This document shows, piece after piece, positions 43,486 to 53,134 of a DNA stretch of 63,453 nucleotides. The stretch comes from Bacteroidales bacterium. Lineage in GTDB: Bacteria; Bacteroidota; Bacteroidia; Bacteroidales; JAGOPY01. The number at the start of each line of letters is the position of its first letter. Position 1 is the stretch's first letter. The stretch lies in contig JAGOPY010000016.1 in the NCBI GenBank assembly GCA_017991835.1, forward strand, positions 1-63,453. The letters run 5' to 3'. The position numbers and the translations under genes are program-made. A model generated the notes under the pieces. That model saw only the letters and a program-made list of their open reading frames with translations, did no database searches and was not told where the DNA came from.

Positions 43486-43798
43486 GAACGAACAATTGGC
43501 CGGATTGATCAACAAAGACCTCGGCGATCCTGACGAAGGCCTGTTGATCCCTGTCTCCGGCATCGACCGGAGCGAAATTCATCAGAAACTCTCCGGGATG
43601 ATCGCTTACCTGATCGAGCGCCACTTTGAACGGCTTTGCCAGGCCATGTACCGGCTCGATGTTTCAGAACGCAGGTTCCACCAGGTGATGAACGAAAAGC
43701 CGCTCGGTGAGATTCCCGGCGCCCTGGCCGACCTGGTCATCGAACGCGAAATGCAAAAGATCCATACCCGCCGGATGTATAAAAGCGGCCAGCTGTAG
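43478..43798 (+). CDS. Hypothetical protein coupled to the DUF1289 gene
   Basis: From the ATG at 43478 (MDENEQLAG) this is a 106-residue soluble helical protein (KLSGMIAYLIERHFERLCQAMYRLD, split by turns; GALADLVIEREMQK). No signal peptide or known motif is seen. The 8-bp overlap with the DUF1289 gene suggests joint translation. I do not recognise a family. Confidence 0.65.
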   Translation: MDENEQLAGLINKDLGDPDEGLLIPVSGIDRSEIHQKLSGMIAYLIERHFERLCQAMYRLDVSERRFHQVMNEKPLGEIPGALADLVIEREMQKIHTRRMYKSGQL

Positions 43799-43937
43799 AC
43801 TTTATCGTGTTCCCCGTTATTGCTGAAAATTCAAGATATTTCTGTCTATATTTATTGAATTATCACTATTTTTAAGAACTCAAAAACGAGATCTTATTGC
43901 TTAGTCCTTATCAAACCAGAATAAAACTGCAAGCGCC

Positions 43938-44711
43938 ATGAAAAGCCGGTTAATTTATACCCTTATCTTATTAGTTATCAGCCTGTTTGCAAATGCGCAG
44001 GTAGCGGAGTACTATTTTACACAACAGAACGGTACCTATACCGAAATCACCGGTGGCACGGAATTATGGGCTACGACTTTTGACAACGAAGTATCCGGGG
44101 CGGTGACCATCCCTTCGTTTACTTACGACGGTACGGCCTACACAGCCATTTATATCAGTGTTAATGGGTTTATTACTTTCGGGAGCGCCCCGGCGGGGAC
44201 AGTTTATAATCCCATTGGCAATACCGCAACCTATTCCGGAGCTATTTCGGCATTTGGCCGCGATCTGAACCAGGCGGCCAGCGGAACGCCCGCCGTCAGG
44301 TATGAGCAGATAGGCAGCGAGTTTGTCATCCAGTGGAAAGACGTCAGGAGAAAAGACGTTGCCAGCGAGATCATCAGCTTCCAGGTCAGGCTGAATACCA
44401 GCAACAATTATATCAAAGTGGTTTATGGAGGGACGATCACCCCGGGTTCCAATACGACCTATCCGCAGGTCGGGCTGAGAGGGCCGGACAATACCCTGGC
44501 CACCAGCGTGCACAACCGGACGATCGCTGCGGGGGGAGGCAACTGGATCAATTCGACCAGGGGGACAGGCAACACAAGTACTATGTATTTCAACAGCCTC
44601 ACTCCGGCTACGGTACCGACAGCCGGACTGACCTATACCTGGAAGCCGTTGTACAATCCGACAGCGTTCACGGCCGAAGCCGTAAGCCTGACCCAGATCG
44701 ACCTGGACTAG
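43938..44711 (+). CDS. N-terminal part of an interrupted giant surface protein
   Basis: This 257-residue reading frame has a signal peptide (to about 21, SLFANAQ) and a beta-rich exported domain (VNGFITFGSAP, VIQWKDVRR, QVGLRGPDN). It then enters a fibronectin-III-like module (FTAEAVSLTQIDLD) and meets a TAG at 44709. The same frame continues without a break for 7 kb. A later module of the same protein reads EIDLGWTKN where this one reads QIDLD-stop-VKN, so the stop stands where Trp is expected. TGG to TAG is a single change. A truncated secreted domain would be made unless the amber codon is read through. Confidence 0.8.
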   Translation: MKSRLIYTLILLVISLFANAQVAEYYFTQQNGTYTEITGGTELWATTFDNEVSGAVTIPSFTYDGTAYTAIYISVNGFITFGSAPAGTVYNPIGNTATYSGAISAFGRDLNQAASGTPAVRYEQIGSEFVIQWKDVRRKDVASEIISFQVRLNTSNNYIKVVYGGTITPGSNTTYPQVGLRGPDNTLATSVHNRTIAAGGGNWINSTRGTGNTSTMYFNSLTPATVPTAGLTYTWKPLYNPTAFTAEAVSLTQIDLD

Positions 44712-47700
44712 GTGAAGAACTGGTCGGGCCATAATGTGATGCTGGCATATAATACTGCCAATTCTTTCGGAACCCCGGTAACCGGGACCGTTTATACTCC
44801 CGGTGGTACGGTAGAAGGAACAGGGACCGTATTGTTTTACGGCAACGGGACCAGTTTTTCGCATACCAGCCTGAGCCCGAACACGGTGTACTATTACAAG
44901 ATATGGTCGTATGATGCTGTTCCCGATTATTCACCCGGTGTAACGGCCAGTACCCGAACAGGATATGCATTGCCGTATTTACAAACTTTTCCCTCAACCA
45001 CAAGCCCGGCGGAATGGTCGAACAACATGTCGAGAGCGGCCAACCACGGAACCTCATTGAGCATAGGGCAGTATGAACGGCTCACCTCAAGCAATACAAG
45101 CTGCTATGCCATTTCACCGCTGGTCGGAAGCATTACATCAGACACTTACCTGAGCTTTCATTACCGCTTTGTCAATTACCTGGGGTTCCCGCTGAATGCC
45201 ACCGAGCTTGGGCCGGACGATAAAGTCGATATCCAGGTTTCTACCGACGACGGGGCTACATTTACGACCATTTATACCATAGATGAGAATAATCATACCG
45301 CCACGACCGATTTTACCAGTACGGCGGTGAGCCTGGCTGCATACAGCGGCGATTTTATTAAGATCAGGTTTTTATGTAACTGGGGATCGGGAGATTATTA
45401 TTTTGATATGGATAATGTTTTGTTTGAGGATGGCCAGAACATGTCGTATTCGACTTCAACGACCGAGCAGCCCAATACGACCAATGTCGGCATCGGAACG
45501 ACCGACAACGACATCATCCGCTTGCAGGTGGTTACGCAGAAGAGCGCCAATCCGTTGTATATGAACTCGATCAGTGTGACGGTTATCAATGATGCACAGG
45601 TCAGCGCCGCCAAAATATTTTATACCACGACACCTGTTTTTTCAACGAATACACAATTCGGAAGTACTATCAACAGCCCGTCCGGTTCCTTCTTTTTTAG
45701 CGGCAGCCAGGTACTTGCTCCGGGTGTCAATTATTTTTGGCTGGCCTTTGATATCAAGCCTACGGCAACGGCCGGACAGACTGTAGATGGCCAATGCTCC
45801 TCCTTTACCACTTCCGAATCGGGTACACCGAAAGCGCCCGTTCCCACAAGTCCAGCCGGTTCCCGCACCATTGGCGCAACCTTCACCGGCACCAAGGCCA
45901 TCCCGGGCGATTACGCAACGATTGCCGCGGCAGTCACCGCGCTCAACAGCGGGGTGATCGGACCCGGCGGGGTGATCTTCAACGTGGCCGGCGGGCATAG
46001 CGAGACGGTTACGGCACCGGTATGGCTTACAACGACCGGAACTGCCTCCAATCCGATCACTTTCCGGAAATCCGGGGCAGGCGCCAAACCGCTGATCACC
46101 CGGACCGATGTTGGTTCGGTCTCGACTTCTACAATAGGCAACAACGGCGATGCGGTAGTCATGTTGCAAGGGACCGATTACGTGACCTTCGACAGCATCG
46201 ACGTGACGGCTTCCAACAGCGGGATCGAATACGGCTATTATCTCCGGAAGGAATCGGTGACCAATGCCTGTAAAAACGTGACGATCAGGAATTCAACCAT
46301 CACCCTGACGAAAGGGGCCAGCCGATACGTGGCGGGCATCTGTGTGGGGAACAATACGGCCGGGGTAAATGATGTAGGTGTGACCAGTCCGGGGGGAGCG
46401 CATGAGAACATCACCCTTACGGGGAATACGATCAGCAATGTATTTGCCGGGATTTACATGAAAGGTTCGGATGATTACAATGACCACGATTTTACTGTCG
46501 GTGTCAGCGGCTTTGGCAACACGATCACCAATTTCGGAGGCAATGCCGCCTTTGATACCTGGGGAATTTATCTTACAAAAAACACCAATTCCCTCATCCA
46601 ATACAATACCATCAATAATATGACCGGCGGCGGAACCGCTTTTTTGGCCACCGCTTCGGGTATTCATCATGCCAGCACCGACGGGGTTTCGTTTACGGCC
46701 GAATACAATAACATCAATCTGACTTCCGCCTCCTCGATCCTATATGGCATCTACAATGCCGTCTATGGCCCGCTGCAACTGAATTACAACAACATTGCGC
46801 TGGCGAATACCGCTTCATCTACCGCCGTTTATTCCTTTATCCATAATTTCCAGTCGTCAATAGTATCTTCAAGCAACATCACCATAAATAGCAACACTTT
46901 CGCGGCAAGCAGCATTCAAACCACCGGAAACACTCATCTGATCTATAACCATAACCAGCGGCTCAACCCTTCGGTTACCAGCGTCCAGAACAATACTGTT
47001 TCCGGAACGATCAACCGGACCGGTACCTCAGGTGCATTTTATCTTTATTACAATGCAAACGGAAATGGAACAGGCACTGAAAATATCTCCGGAAATAGTT
47101 TTTCAAATATAACACTGGCCGGGACCTCGTCATTCATGGGGGTTTATTCGACTATTAATGCCGGTATGACCCAGAATATCTTTAACAATATCATTTCCAA
47201 TAACACCGGCGGTACAGGTAATTTCCATGCCCTTTACCTGACCGGCGCCAACACCCGCGCGGTTTACGGAAACCAGATCTTTAACAATACCTGCGGCGCC
47301 ACAATGAATGGCATGTACCTCAATGCGGGTAATCCGGCAAACATTTATAGAAATGAGATCTATAATTTATCGTCATCCTCAACCACGACCGACGCCGGCA
47401 TTGTGAACGGTATCCTGGTCCTGTCCGGCACCAATGTGTTCATTTACAACAACTTCATTTCTGATTTAAGAGCCCCTTCATCCGCCAGTTTCGAGGCGAT
47501 CAGAGGGATTTCCATCACCCCCGGCCAGAGCAACTCCACTATTGGCATATACTACAATACTATTTATCTGAATGCCACATCGACAGGGGCCAATTTCGGC
47601 ACGGCCGGTCTTTATCATGTCTCCAGCACCGATGCCAATTTCGCCAGGCTGGATCTTCGTAACAACCTCATCATCAATAACTCTACGCCAAATGGCAGCG

Positions 47701-50700
47701 GTACTACGGTGGCATTCCGAAGAAGCGCCCAATCCACGGCCAATTATTCAGCCACTTCGAACAACAATATCTTTTACGCCGGCACCCCGGCGTCGAACCG
47801 GCTGATATACTGGGGGAATACGACCAAACAGACCATCGAGGAGTACCGCGAATTCATGGGTCCCAATCGAGACTCCATCTCGTTCAGCGAGCTTCCTCCG
47901 TTCATCAATATCGCCACAACCCCCTACAATCTTCGCCTGCAGGACGGCACGACCAACTATTGCGAAAGCGGCGCTCAGCCTATAACCACGCCCCTGGCTA
48001 TCACCGATGATTTCGACGGAGCGGTGAGGCCCGGAACGCCTGATATCGGCGCCGATGAATTCGCCGGTACATCGGCCTATGTTGAATTTCCCGCATTCTT
48101 AACGGCTACCTCCGTTAATTCGCAGCAGATCAGGCTTGAGTTTGATTCCAACCCGGATGAGGATGATGTCGTTATCGTTTTTAACACTTCGGGCGCATTC
48201 TCACTTCCGGCCGGCACTCCTGTTGTCGGGCAGCCGCTGGCTGGTGGAACTGTCGTATCGGTCGGCACCACCTCTCCCGTCATCCACAGCGGCCGGACTC
48301 CGAATACGGCAGTATATTATAAGGCCTATTGTTACAATGGCGCCAATTATTCTCTTGGAAAAATTGCCAACGCAACACCGGTCGTTACGCCGGTTACCAA
48401 TCTCACCGCAGTCTGTGCCGGCCAGTCGGAGATTGACCTCGGCTGGACGAAAAACATCTATGATCACGATGTAATGGTGGCAGCGCATAGCGTTTACATG
48501 AACGGAATTCCGGTCAACGGAACGAATTACAATGTGGGAGATCCGATCCCGGTCGGAGGAACCGTAATCTACAAAGGCCCGGCCAGCGGTTTTGACCATA
48601 CCGGCTTGAGCTCATGGACCCAGTTTTATTACAAGGCCTGGTCGGTCGATATATTCAACTATTATTCGTCGGCGGTGACCGCCAATGCGATCACCGATGC
48701 CGATCCGGTGACCGAATATGGCTATGAGCAGGACTTTGACGGCACCTGGGCCCACGACGTGCTGGCGCCTCCCAACTGGCTTGTGGTTGATGTCGGCGGT
48801 TCAGGGGGCTTTACCTGGATCAGGAACAGCCTGTCGGAAAGATCTACACCGTATTGTGTGCAGGGTTATGGAAGCGGGGCCTGCAACGATTATCTTATCT
48901 CACCTCCATTGCAATTGCCCGATACCCTCACTCAACTTACCTGGTGGGATAAAGTTTCGGTTGGGACAAATATTAATAATTACAAAGTGTTGCTTTCCAC
49001 GACCAATAACCTTGTTTCATCCTTTACGGTAGAATTGGGTGATTATACCTGTGTGAACACAGCATGGCAGCAGCATACGCTTAACCTCACGCCTTACCGG
49101 GGACAGACCATTTATATTGCCTTTTATCATTATTATACCACACAGCAATATGAATATTTTGTGATCGACGATATAGTTATCGAAAAGAATGTCCCCGGTC
49201 CGGCTTCAATTGGTTTTCCGAAAGATGAAATGCTGACCCTGGTCGATCAGACCCTGAGATGGAACAGCCCGGTGGCATCCATCCCGGTTTTGGGTTATAA
49301 GCTCTATTTGGATAGTGCCCCAAACCCGACGACACTCGTTTACGACGGCGCGGCAACCAGCTTTACACCAGCTAATCTGGCTTACAATACGACCTATTAC
49401 TGGAAGGTCGTACCTTACAATGCCAATGGAGAAGCATACAATGTGCCGGTCTGGTCATTTACGACGGTGACCTCCTCTCAACTTGCACAGAGCTTTGAGG
49501 CGCCCTATTTTCCTCCGGTAAGCTGGGAAATCCCGAGCACGGGATGGTTCCTCAATTATTCAAATGCCTATCATGGATTGCAATCGGCATACAGGTTTAC
49601 CTATCCTGCACTCCGCCCGAAACTCATCACCCCGCTGCTGGAGGTCAAGGCCGGCGACGAGCTTGAATTTTACGAGGGAACTTCCGACAAGATCAACAAT
49701 TTTATGGTGATTTGCTATTCCACTGACAAATCCGACTGGGATACTCTTGGAGGCATCCTGGATGTTACCCGGGGTGGTTGGGGCCACCGGGTATTCGATC
49801 TCAGCGCCCTGGCCGGCGGTCAGTACTACTTCTCCTTTGAAGTGTGGTGCGCAACCAACTATAATGCCTATGTTTATATCGACCATGTGATCGGGCCGGA
49901 TGTGGTTCCCATTTTACCCTGGGCGGCAACCAACCCGGATCCGCCGGATACTGCGTCCTTCCTGCCTGTGAACCTGACACTGGGCTGGGCCCCGCAAATC
50001 TGGGGCGGCATCCCGTCGGGCTATAAAGTCTACCTCGATACTGATCCCGATCCGACAACACTGATCTACAACGGGAGGGCGGAGACATATGCTGTCGGTC
50101 CCCTTCAGCTAAATACAACCTATTACTGGAAGGTGGTGCCGTATAACACACTGGGAGATGCTCAGAACAGTGTGGTATGGTCGTTTACTACGGTGCCTGT
50201 CGGGGGCGTTCAGATCGGAAGGGATACCGAGGGATTCTGGGACCTGCCCGTTTATACTTCCTATGGCTATAATTATTCCCAGACCATTTACCTGCAATCG
50301 GAGATCGATATCCCCGGCAAGCAGATCTCAAAAATTTATTACCAGTGGAACGGTGAAGAAGAGGGAACCCAATATAAGGACTGGGTGATCTATATGGGCC
50401 ACACGGAAAAAACGGAATTTACTTCTGTTACCGACTGGGTTCCTTTGTCACAGATGACAGAGGTTTTTAATGGAGAAGTCATTATTCCTTATAACGATTA
50501 TGACCCGGTTTGGATCGAAATCATCCTGGAAACCCCCTTTGATTATAATAATATCGATAACCTGGTCATCGCGATCGATGAAAATACGGAAGGGTACTCA
50601 TGGGCTTACGGCGCTGAATTTTATTGTACGGAAGACCCAAATGACAGGAGCATCCAGTATTACAGCGATGACGACAATCCCGATCCCGCCAGTCCGCCCG

Positions 50701-51785
50701 ATGCCGATAACCTGGTGACGGCGTATCCCGATATACGCATCCTGTGTGAGACGGCAGCGACTACACCGGTCTATTTCTGCAGCCCGGCATCGAAGGATTT
50801 TGGCACGGTCGGAACGTTTATGTCTTCTGAGCCGAAAGTATTTAAGATCAGGAACCGGGGTGTAGGAACATTAACTCTTACCAGTACTGCTCTGGGTGGA
50901 ACAAATGCCGGTCAGTTCCAGCTGACAGACACTAATTCGTATCCGGTTGCCTTGCTTGCCGGCGAATATATTTCGGTGGAAATCAGTTTTATCCCCACTG
51001 AAGAGGGCGCACTGACCGCAAACCTTTTAGTTTCGCACGATGCGGCCGGCTCTCCGGGGATTGTGCCACTCGGCGGCACCGGTTTCGAAAGCCGGATCAA
51101 GACATTCCCCTTTATTGAAACATTTGAAGACAATTCGCTGACACAGAACCAATGGTCGCAGCTTCAGGAAACAGGAACCAGTTCGTGGACTTACGCTACA
51201 GGCGCCGGGGATGGCACCATTACCACTGCGCACGAAGGGTTGTTGAATGCCCGGTTTACCGATCTGGGCCTTGGCGCCGTCACCAAGCTGATCAGCCCGG
51301 TGTTTGACCTGACAGGGGTTTCCAACCCTCAGCTTATTTTCTGGTATGGTCAGGAAGACTGGAGCGGCGATCAGAACGAGCTGAAGATCTATTACCGGAC
51401 AGCCTATAACCAACCCTGGGTGGAAATTTTTTATGACAACACGAACAGGGCCGAATGGACAACCGATACACTTTCGCTGCCGAATCCTTCATTATCCTAT
51501 CAGCTGGCTTTCGAAGGGATCGATAATTACGGCTATGCCAATGTGCTCGATGATATCTATGTCGGGCCGCCGGTTACCCGGTGGACCGGTACAATTTCGA
51601 CTGACTGGACCGATCCGGCGAACTGGACCAACGGCGTTCCGGGGGTTAACAATGCCGTGATCATTAATACGGAATTATATGATCCGGTTATCGATGTTGC
51701 GGTGACTGTTTATGCTGTAATCGTAGAACCCGGCTCATTCATAACGATAACGGCAGATGGTGATCTTACCGTAACGGGTGACTGA
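44712..51785 (+). CDS. Remainder of the giant multi-domain surface protein
   Basis: This 2357-codon stretch is in frame with the N-terminal part. It contains a choice-of-anchor J-like domain (about 80-240), a right-handed beta-helix region (about 387-1112; many N-rich rungs, ending PDIGADEF) and fibronectin III modules (about 1118-1330, 1495-1590, 1735-1830; TTYYWKVVPYN occurs twice). More anchor J-like domains follow (about 1335-1490, 1590-1735, 2125-2285) and a choice-of-anchor D domain (about 2020-2125; DFGTVGTFMSSEP). It ends abruptly at LTVTGD without the C-terminal sorting domain usual for such proteins. Alone it lacks a signal peptide, so it is probably a broken adhesin-like gene. Confidence 0.78.
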   Translation: MKNWSGHNVMLAYNTANSFGTPVTGTVYTPGGTVEGTGTVLFYGNGTSFSHTSLSPNTVYYYKIWSYDAVPDYSPGVTASTRTGYALPYLQTFPSTTSPAEWSNNMSRAANHGTSLSIGQYERLTSSNTSCYAISPLVGSITSDTYLSFHYRFVNYLGFPLNATELGPDDKVDIQVSTDDGATFTTIYTIDENNHTATTDFTSTAVSLAAYSGDFIKIRFLCNWGSGDYYFDMDNVLFEDGQNMSYSTSTTEQPNTTNVGIGTTDNDIIRLQVVTQKSANPLYMNSISVTVINDAQVSAAKIFYTTTPVFSTNTQFGSTINSPSGSFFFSGSQVLAPGVNYFWLAFDIKPTATAGQTVDGQCSSFTTSESGTPKAPVPTSPAGSRTIGATFTGTKAIPGDYATIAAAVTALNSGVIGPGGVIFNVAGGHSETVTAPVWLTTTGTASNPITFRKSGAGAKPLITRTDVGSVSTSTIGNNGDAVVMLQGTDYVTFDSIDVTASNSGIEYGYYLRKESVTNACKNVTIRNSTITLTKGASRYVAGICVGNNTAGVNDVGVTSPGGAHENITLTGNTISNVFAGIYMKGSDDYNDHDFTVGVSGFGNTITNFGGNAAFDTWGIYLTKNTNSLIQYNTINNMTGGGTAFLATASGIHHASTDGVSFTAEYNNINLTSASSILYGIYNAVYGPLQLNYNNIALANTASSTAVYSFIHNFQSSIVSSSNITINSNTFAASSIQTTGNTHLIYNHNQRLNPSVTSVQNNTVSGTINRTGTSGAFYLYYNANGNGTGTENISGNSFSNITLAGTSSFMGVYSTINAGMTQNIFNNIISNNTGGTGNFHALYLTGANTRAVYGNQIFNNTCGATMNGMYLNAGNPANIYRNEIYNLSSSSTTTDAGIVNGILVLSGTNVFIYNNFISDLRAPSSASFEAIRGISITPGQSNSTIGIYYNTIYLNATSTGANFGTAGLYHVSSTDANFARLDLRNNLIINNSTPNGSGTTVAFRRSAQSTANYSATSNNNIFYAGTPASNRLIYWGNTTKQTIEEYREFMGPNRDSISFSELPPFINIATTPYNLRLQDGTTNYCESGAQPITTPLAITDDFDGAVRPGTPDIGADEFAGTSAYVEFPAFLTATSVNSQQIRLEFDSNPDEDDVVIVFNTSGAFSLPAGTPVVGQPLAGGTVVSVGTTSPVIHSGRTPNTAVYYKAYCYNGANYSLGKIANATPVVTPVTNLTAVCAGQSEIDLGWTKNIYDHDVMVAAHSVYMNGIPVNGTNYNVGDPIPVGGTVIYKGPASGFDHTGLSSWTQFYYKAWSVDIFNYYSSAVTANAITDADPVTEYGYEQDFDGTWAHDVLAPPNWLVVDVGGSGGFTWIRNSLSERSTPYCVQGYGSGACNDYLISPPLQLPDTLTQLTWWDKVSVGTNINNYKVLLSTTNNLVSSFTVELGDYTCVNTAWQQHTLNLTPYRGQTIYIAFYHYYTTQQYEYFVIDDIVIEKNVPGPASIGFPKDEMLTLVDQTLRWNSPVASIPVLGYKLYLDSAPNPTTLVYDGAATSFTPANLAYNTTYYWKVVPYNANGEAYNVPVWSFTTVTSSQLAQSFEAPYFPPVSWEIPSTGWFLNYSNAYHGLQSAYRFTYPALRPKLITPLLEVKAGDELEFYEGTSDKINNFMVICYSTDKSDWDTLGGILDVTRGGWGHRVFDLSALAGGQYYFSFEVWCATNYNAYVYIDHVIGPDVVPILPWAATNPDPPDTASFLPVNLTLGWAPQIWGGIPSGYKVYLDTDPDPTTLIYNGRAETYAVGPLQLNTTYYWKVVPYNTLGDAQNSVVWSFTTVPVGGVQIGRDTEGFWDLPVYTSYGYNYSQTIYLQSEIDIPGKQISKIYYQWNGEEEGTQYKDWVIYMGHTEKTEFTSVTDWVPLSQMTEVFNGEVIIPYNDYDPVWIEIILETPFDYNNIDNLVIAIDENTEGYSWAYGAEFYCTEDPNDRSIQYYSDDDNPDPASPPDADNLVTAYPDIRILCETAATTPVYFCSPASKDFGTVGTFMSSEPKVFKIRNRGVGTLTLTSTALGGTNAGQFQLTDTNSYPVALLAGEYISVEISFIPTEEGALTANLLVSHDAAGSPGIVPLGGTGFESRIKTFPFIETFEDNSLTQNQWSQLQETGTSSWTYATGAGDGTITTAHEGLLNARFTDLGLGAVTKLISPVFDLTGVSNPQLIFWYGQEDWSGDQNELKIYYRTAYNQPWVEIFYDNTNRAEWTTDTLSLPNPSLSYQLAFEGIDNYGYANVLDDIYVGPPVTRWTGTISTDWTDPANWTNGVPGVNNAVIINTELYDPVIDVAVTVYAVIVEPGSFITITADGDLTVTGD

Positions 51786-51813
51786 AACGCAAAAAGGATC
51801 ATCATGTATAAAT

Positions 51814-51902
51814 CAAATCCGTGTGAATCCGTAACATCCGTGTTTATACGTGTTCCATTATAGAACGCGAATGACACGAATTAAACGGATTTGCACGGAT
51901 TA
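51814..51902. repeat. Degenerate long inverted repeat built of aatccgt words
   Basis: The left arm repeats AATCCGTGTG, AATCCGTAAC and ATCCGTGT. The right arm has ACGAATTAAACGG and TTGCACGGATT. It lies between the convergent giant gene and Cys-rich protein gene. Confidence 0.6.
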
Positions 51903-51943
51903 TCTGTAGATGACAGTCTGGCTCCGGCAGAAATAAATCAGCC

Positions 51944-52303
51944 TTAGTCCTTCTTGGGAGGCGTTCCGGTCGATTTACCGCACTCTTTGGCATGCGGGCA
52001 GGTTGATGCGCAACCCGATTTCGGGGTGGTGGCAGCCGCCTTGGGGGCACACGCTTCCTTGCACTCCTTTTCGGTCTTGCCGCAACTGTCGCATTTGCCG
52101 TCGCCATTGGCGTCAACCCATTTGCAGTCGGCCTTCGCCGTTGTCGTATGCCCGGTGCATTCGCCGGTCTTTGCATGATCAGGGGTGGTTACCACCGCAG
52201 GTGCATCCTTTTTTTCCACCGGATCGGCCGTTGTTGCCTGGGCAAAAGTGATCGCACTGAATCCTAAAAAAAGAATGAAAAAGAAAAAGAATTTTGCTTT
52301 CAT
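51944..52303 (-). CDS. Small secreted Cys-rich protein
   Basis: This 119-residue protein has a strong signal peptide (MKAKFFFFFILFLGF, cleavage near FAQA). The mature part is Lys/Ala/Thr-rich with ten cysteines in CxxC-like groups (CDSCG, ECKEAC, GCASTCPHAKECG). A DANGDGKCD loop looks like a calcium or metal-binding turn. It may bind metal in the periplasm. I do not recognise a family. Confidence 0.7.
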   Translation of the reverse strand: MKAKFFFFFILFLGFSAITFAQATTADPVEKKDAPAVVTTPDHAKTGECTGHTTTAKADCKWVDANGDGKCDSCGKTEKECKEACAPKAAATTPKSGCASTCPHAKECGKSTGTPPKKD

Positions 52304-52327
52304 AGGTTAGTTTTTAGATATGAACGG

Positions 52328-52335
52328 CAAAGATA
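52328..52335 (-). promoter_or_regulatory. Bacteroidota-type -7 box of the Cys-rich protein gene
   Basis: On the minus strand TATCTTTG is an exact TAnnTTTG match 25 bases before the ATG at 52303. Confidence 0.45.
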
Positions 52336-52340
52336 ATAGA

Positions 52341-52437
52341 AATTTGGAGATTTGGGGATTTGGAGATTTGGAGATGTAGAACCCGGAACCTGAAACCCGG
52401 AACCCGGAACCTGGAACCCGGAACCTGGAACCTGGAA
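52341..52437. repeat. Short-word repeats (GGAGATTT)n and (CCTGGAA/CCCGGAA)n
   Basis: An 8-bp GGAGATTT array is followed by 7-bp ACCTGGA/ACCCGGA units. The array touches the TAG stop of the DUF4956 gene. Confidence 0.78.
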
Positions 52438-53124
52438 CTAAAAAGCGATATTCGCCTCGTCCTGGTCGAAGTAGAGATTGAATTTTACCTTTTCCGAAAG
52501 GTGCGAGAACTCCTCCACGAGCTCCGTGCTCTTGTACTTCCGTCGCAGGCTGAACTGGTAAAACGCTTCGATGCCGTCGTTCTCACCCTGGCTCTTCAGG
52601 TTAGAAAGCCGGATCCCCCGGCAGTATTTCTGCAGGATGCCTGCGATCCGGTCCTCGGTATCTTTCGATGGTTTGTAGATGATCTGGAGGACATACTCCG
52701 CCCGGCCGGGTGCGCCGAAGTTAAACGTAACCATAACCACGGAAACCAGGCAGATCAGGATCGTTCCCGAGATAGCGATGGCATAAAGCCCCACACCCGA
52801 GGCCATCCCTACCGTTAGCGCGAAGAAGATATAGACGATGTCCTGCACATCCCGCACCGCCGTCCGGAACCGGATGATCGACATGGCGCCGACCAGCCCG
52901 AAAGCACGCGCCAGGTTGTTGCCGATCACCATGATCACGATCGTGGTGATAAGGCTCAGGAGAACCAGCGAGTTCACATAGGTGGCCGAATAGCTCGGCC
53001 CTTTGTAAATAAAGCGGTAAACCAGGGCAATGACGATCCCGCACGCCAGCGAAACGCCCATGTTGGTGAGCACCGTGTAAACGTTCAGCGGGAATAGCTC
53101 TATGTTGGTGAATTCTTCTAACAT
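52438..53124 (-). CDS. DUF4956 family membrane protein
   Basis: This 228-residue protein has four membrane helices in its first 125 residues and the family motif GLVGAMSIIRFRTAVRD (about 75-92), followed by a cytoplasmic alpha/beta tail. DUF4956 genes are commonly paired with VTC-domain polyphosphate polymerase genes, as here (10-bp gap). It probably forms the membrane part of a polyphosphate synthesis or transfer complex; its direct role is not known. Confidence 0.85.
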   Translation of the reverse strand: MLEEFTNIELFPLNVYTVLTNMGVSLACGIVIALVYRFIYKGPSYSATYVNSLVLLSLITTIVIMVIGNNLARAFGLVGAMSIIRFRTAVRDVQDIVYIFFALTVGMASGVGLYAIAISGTILICLVSVVMVTFNFGAPGRAEYVLQIIYKPSKDTEDRIAGILQKYCRGIRLSNLKSQGENDGIEAFYQFSLRRKYKSTELVEEFSHLSEKVKFNLYFDQDEANIAF

Positions 53125-53134
53125 CTTCCTGTAA

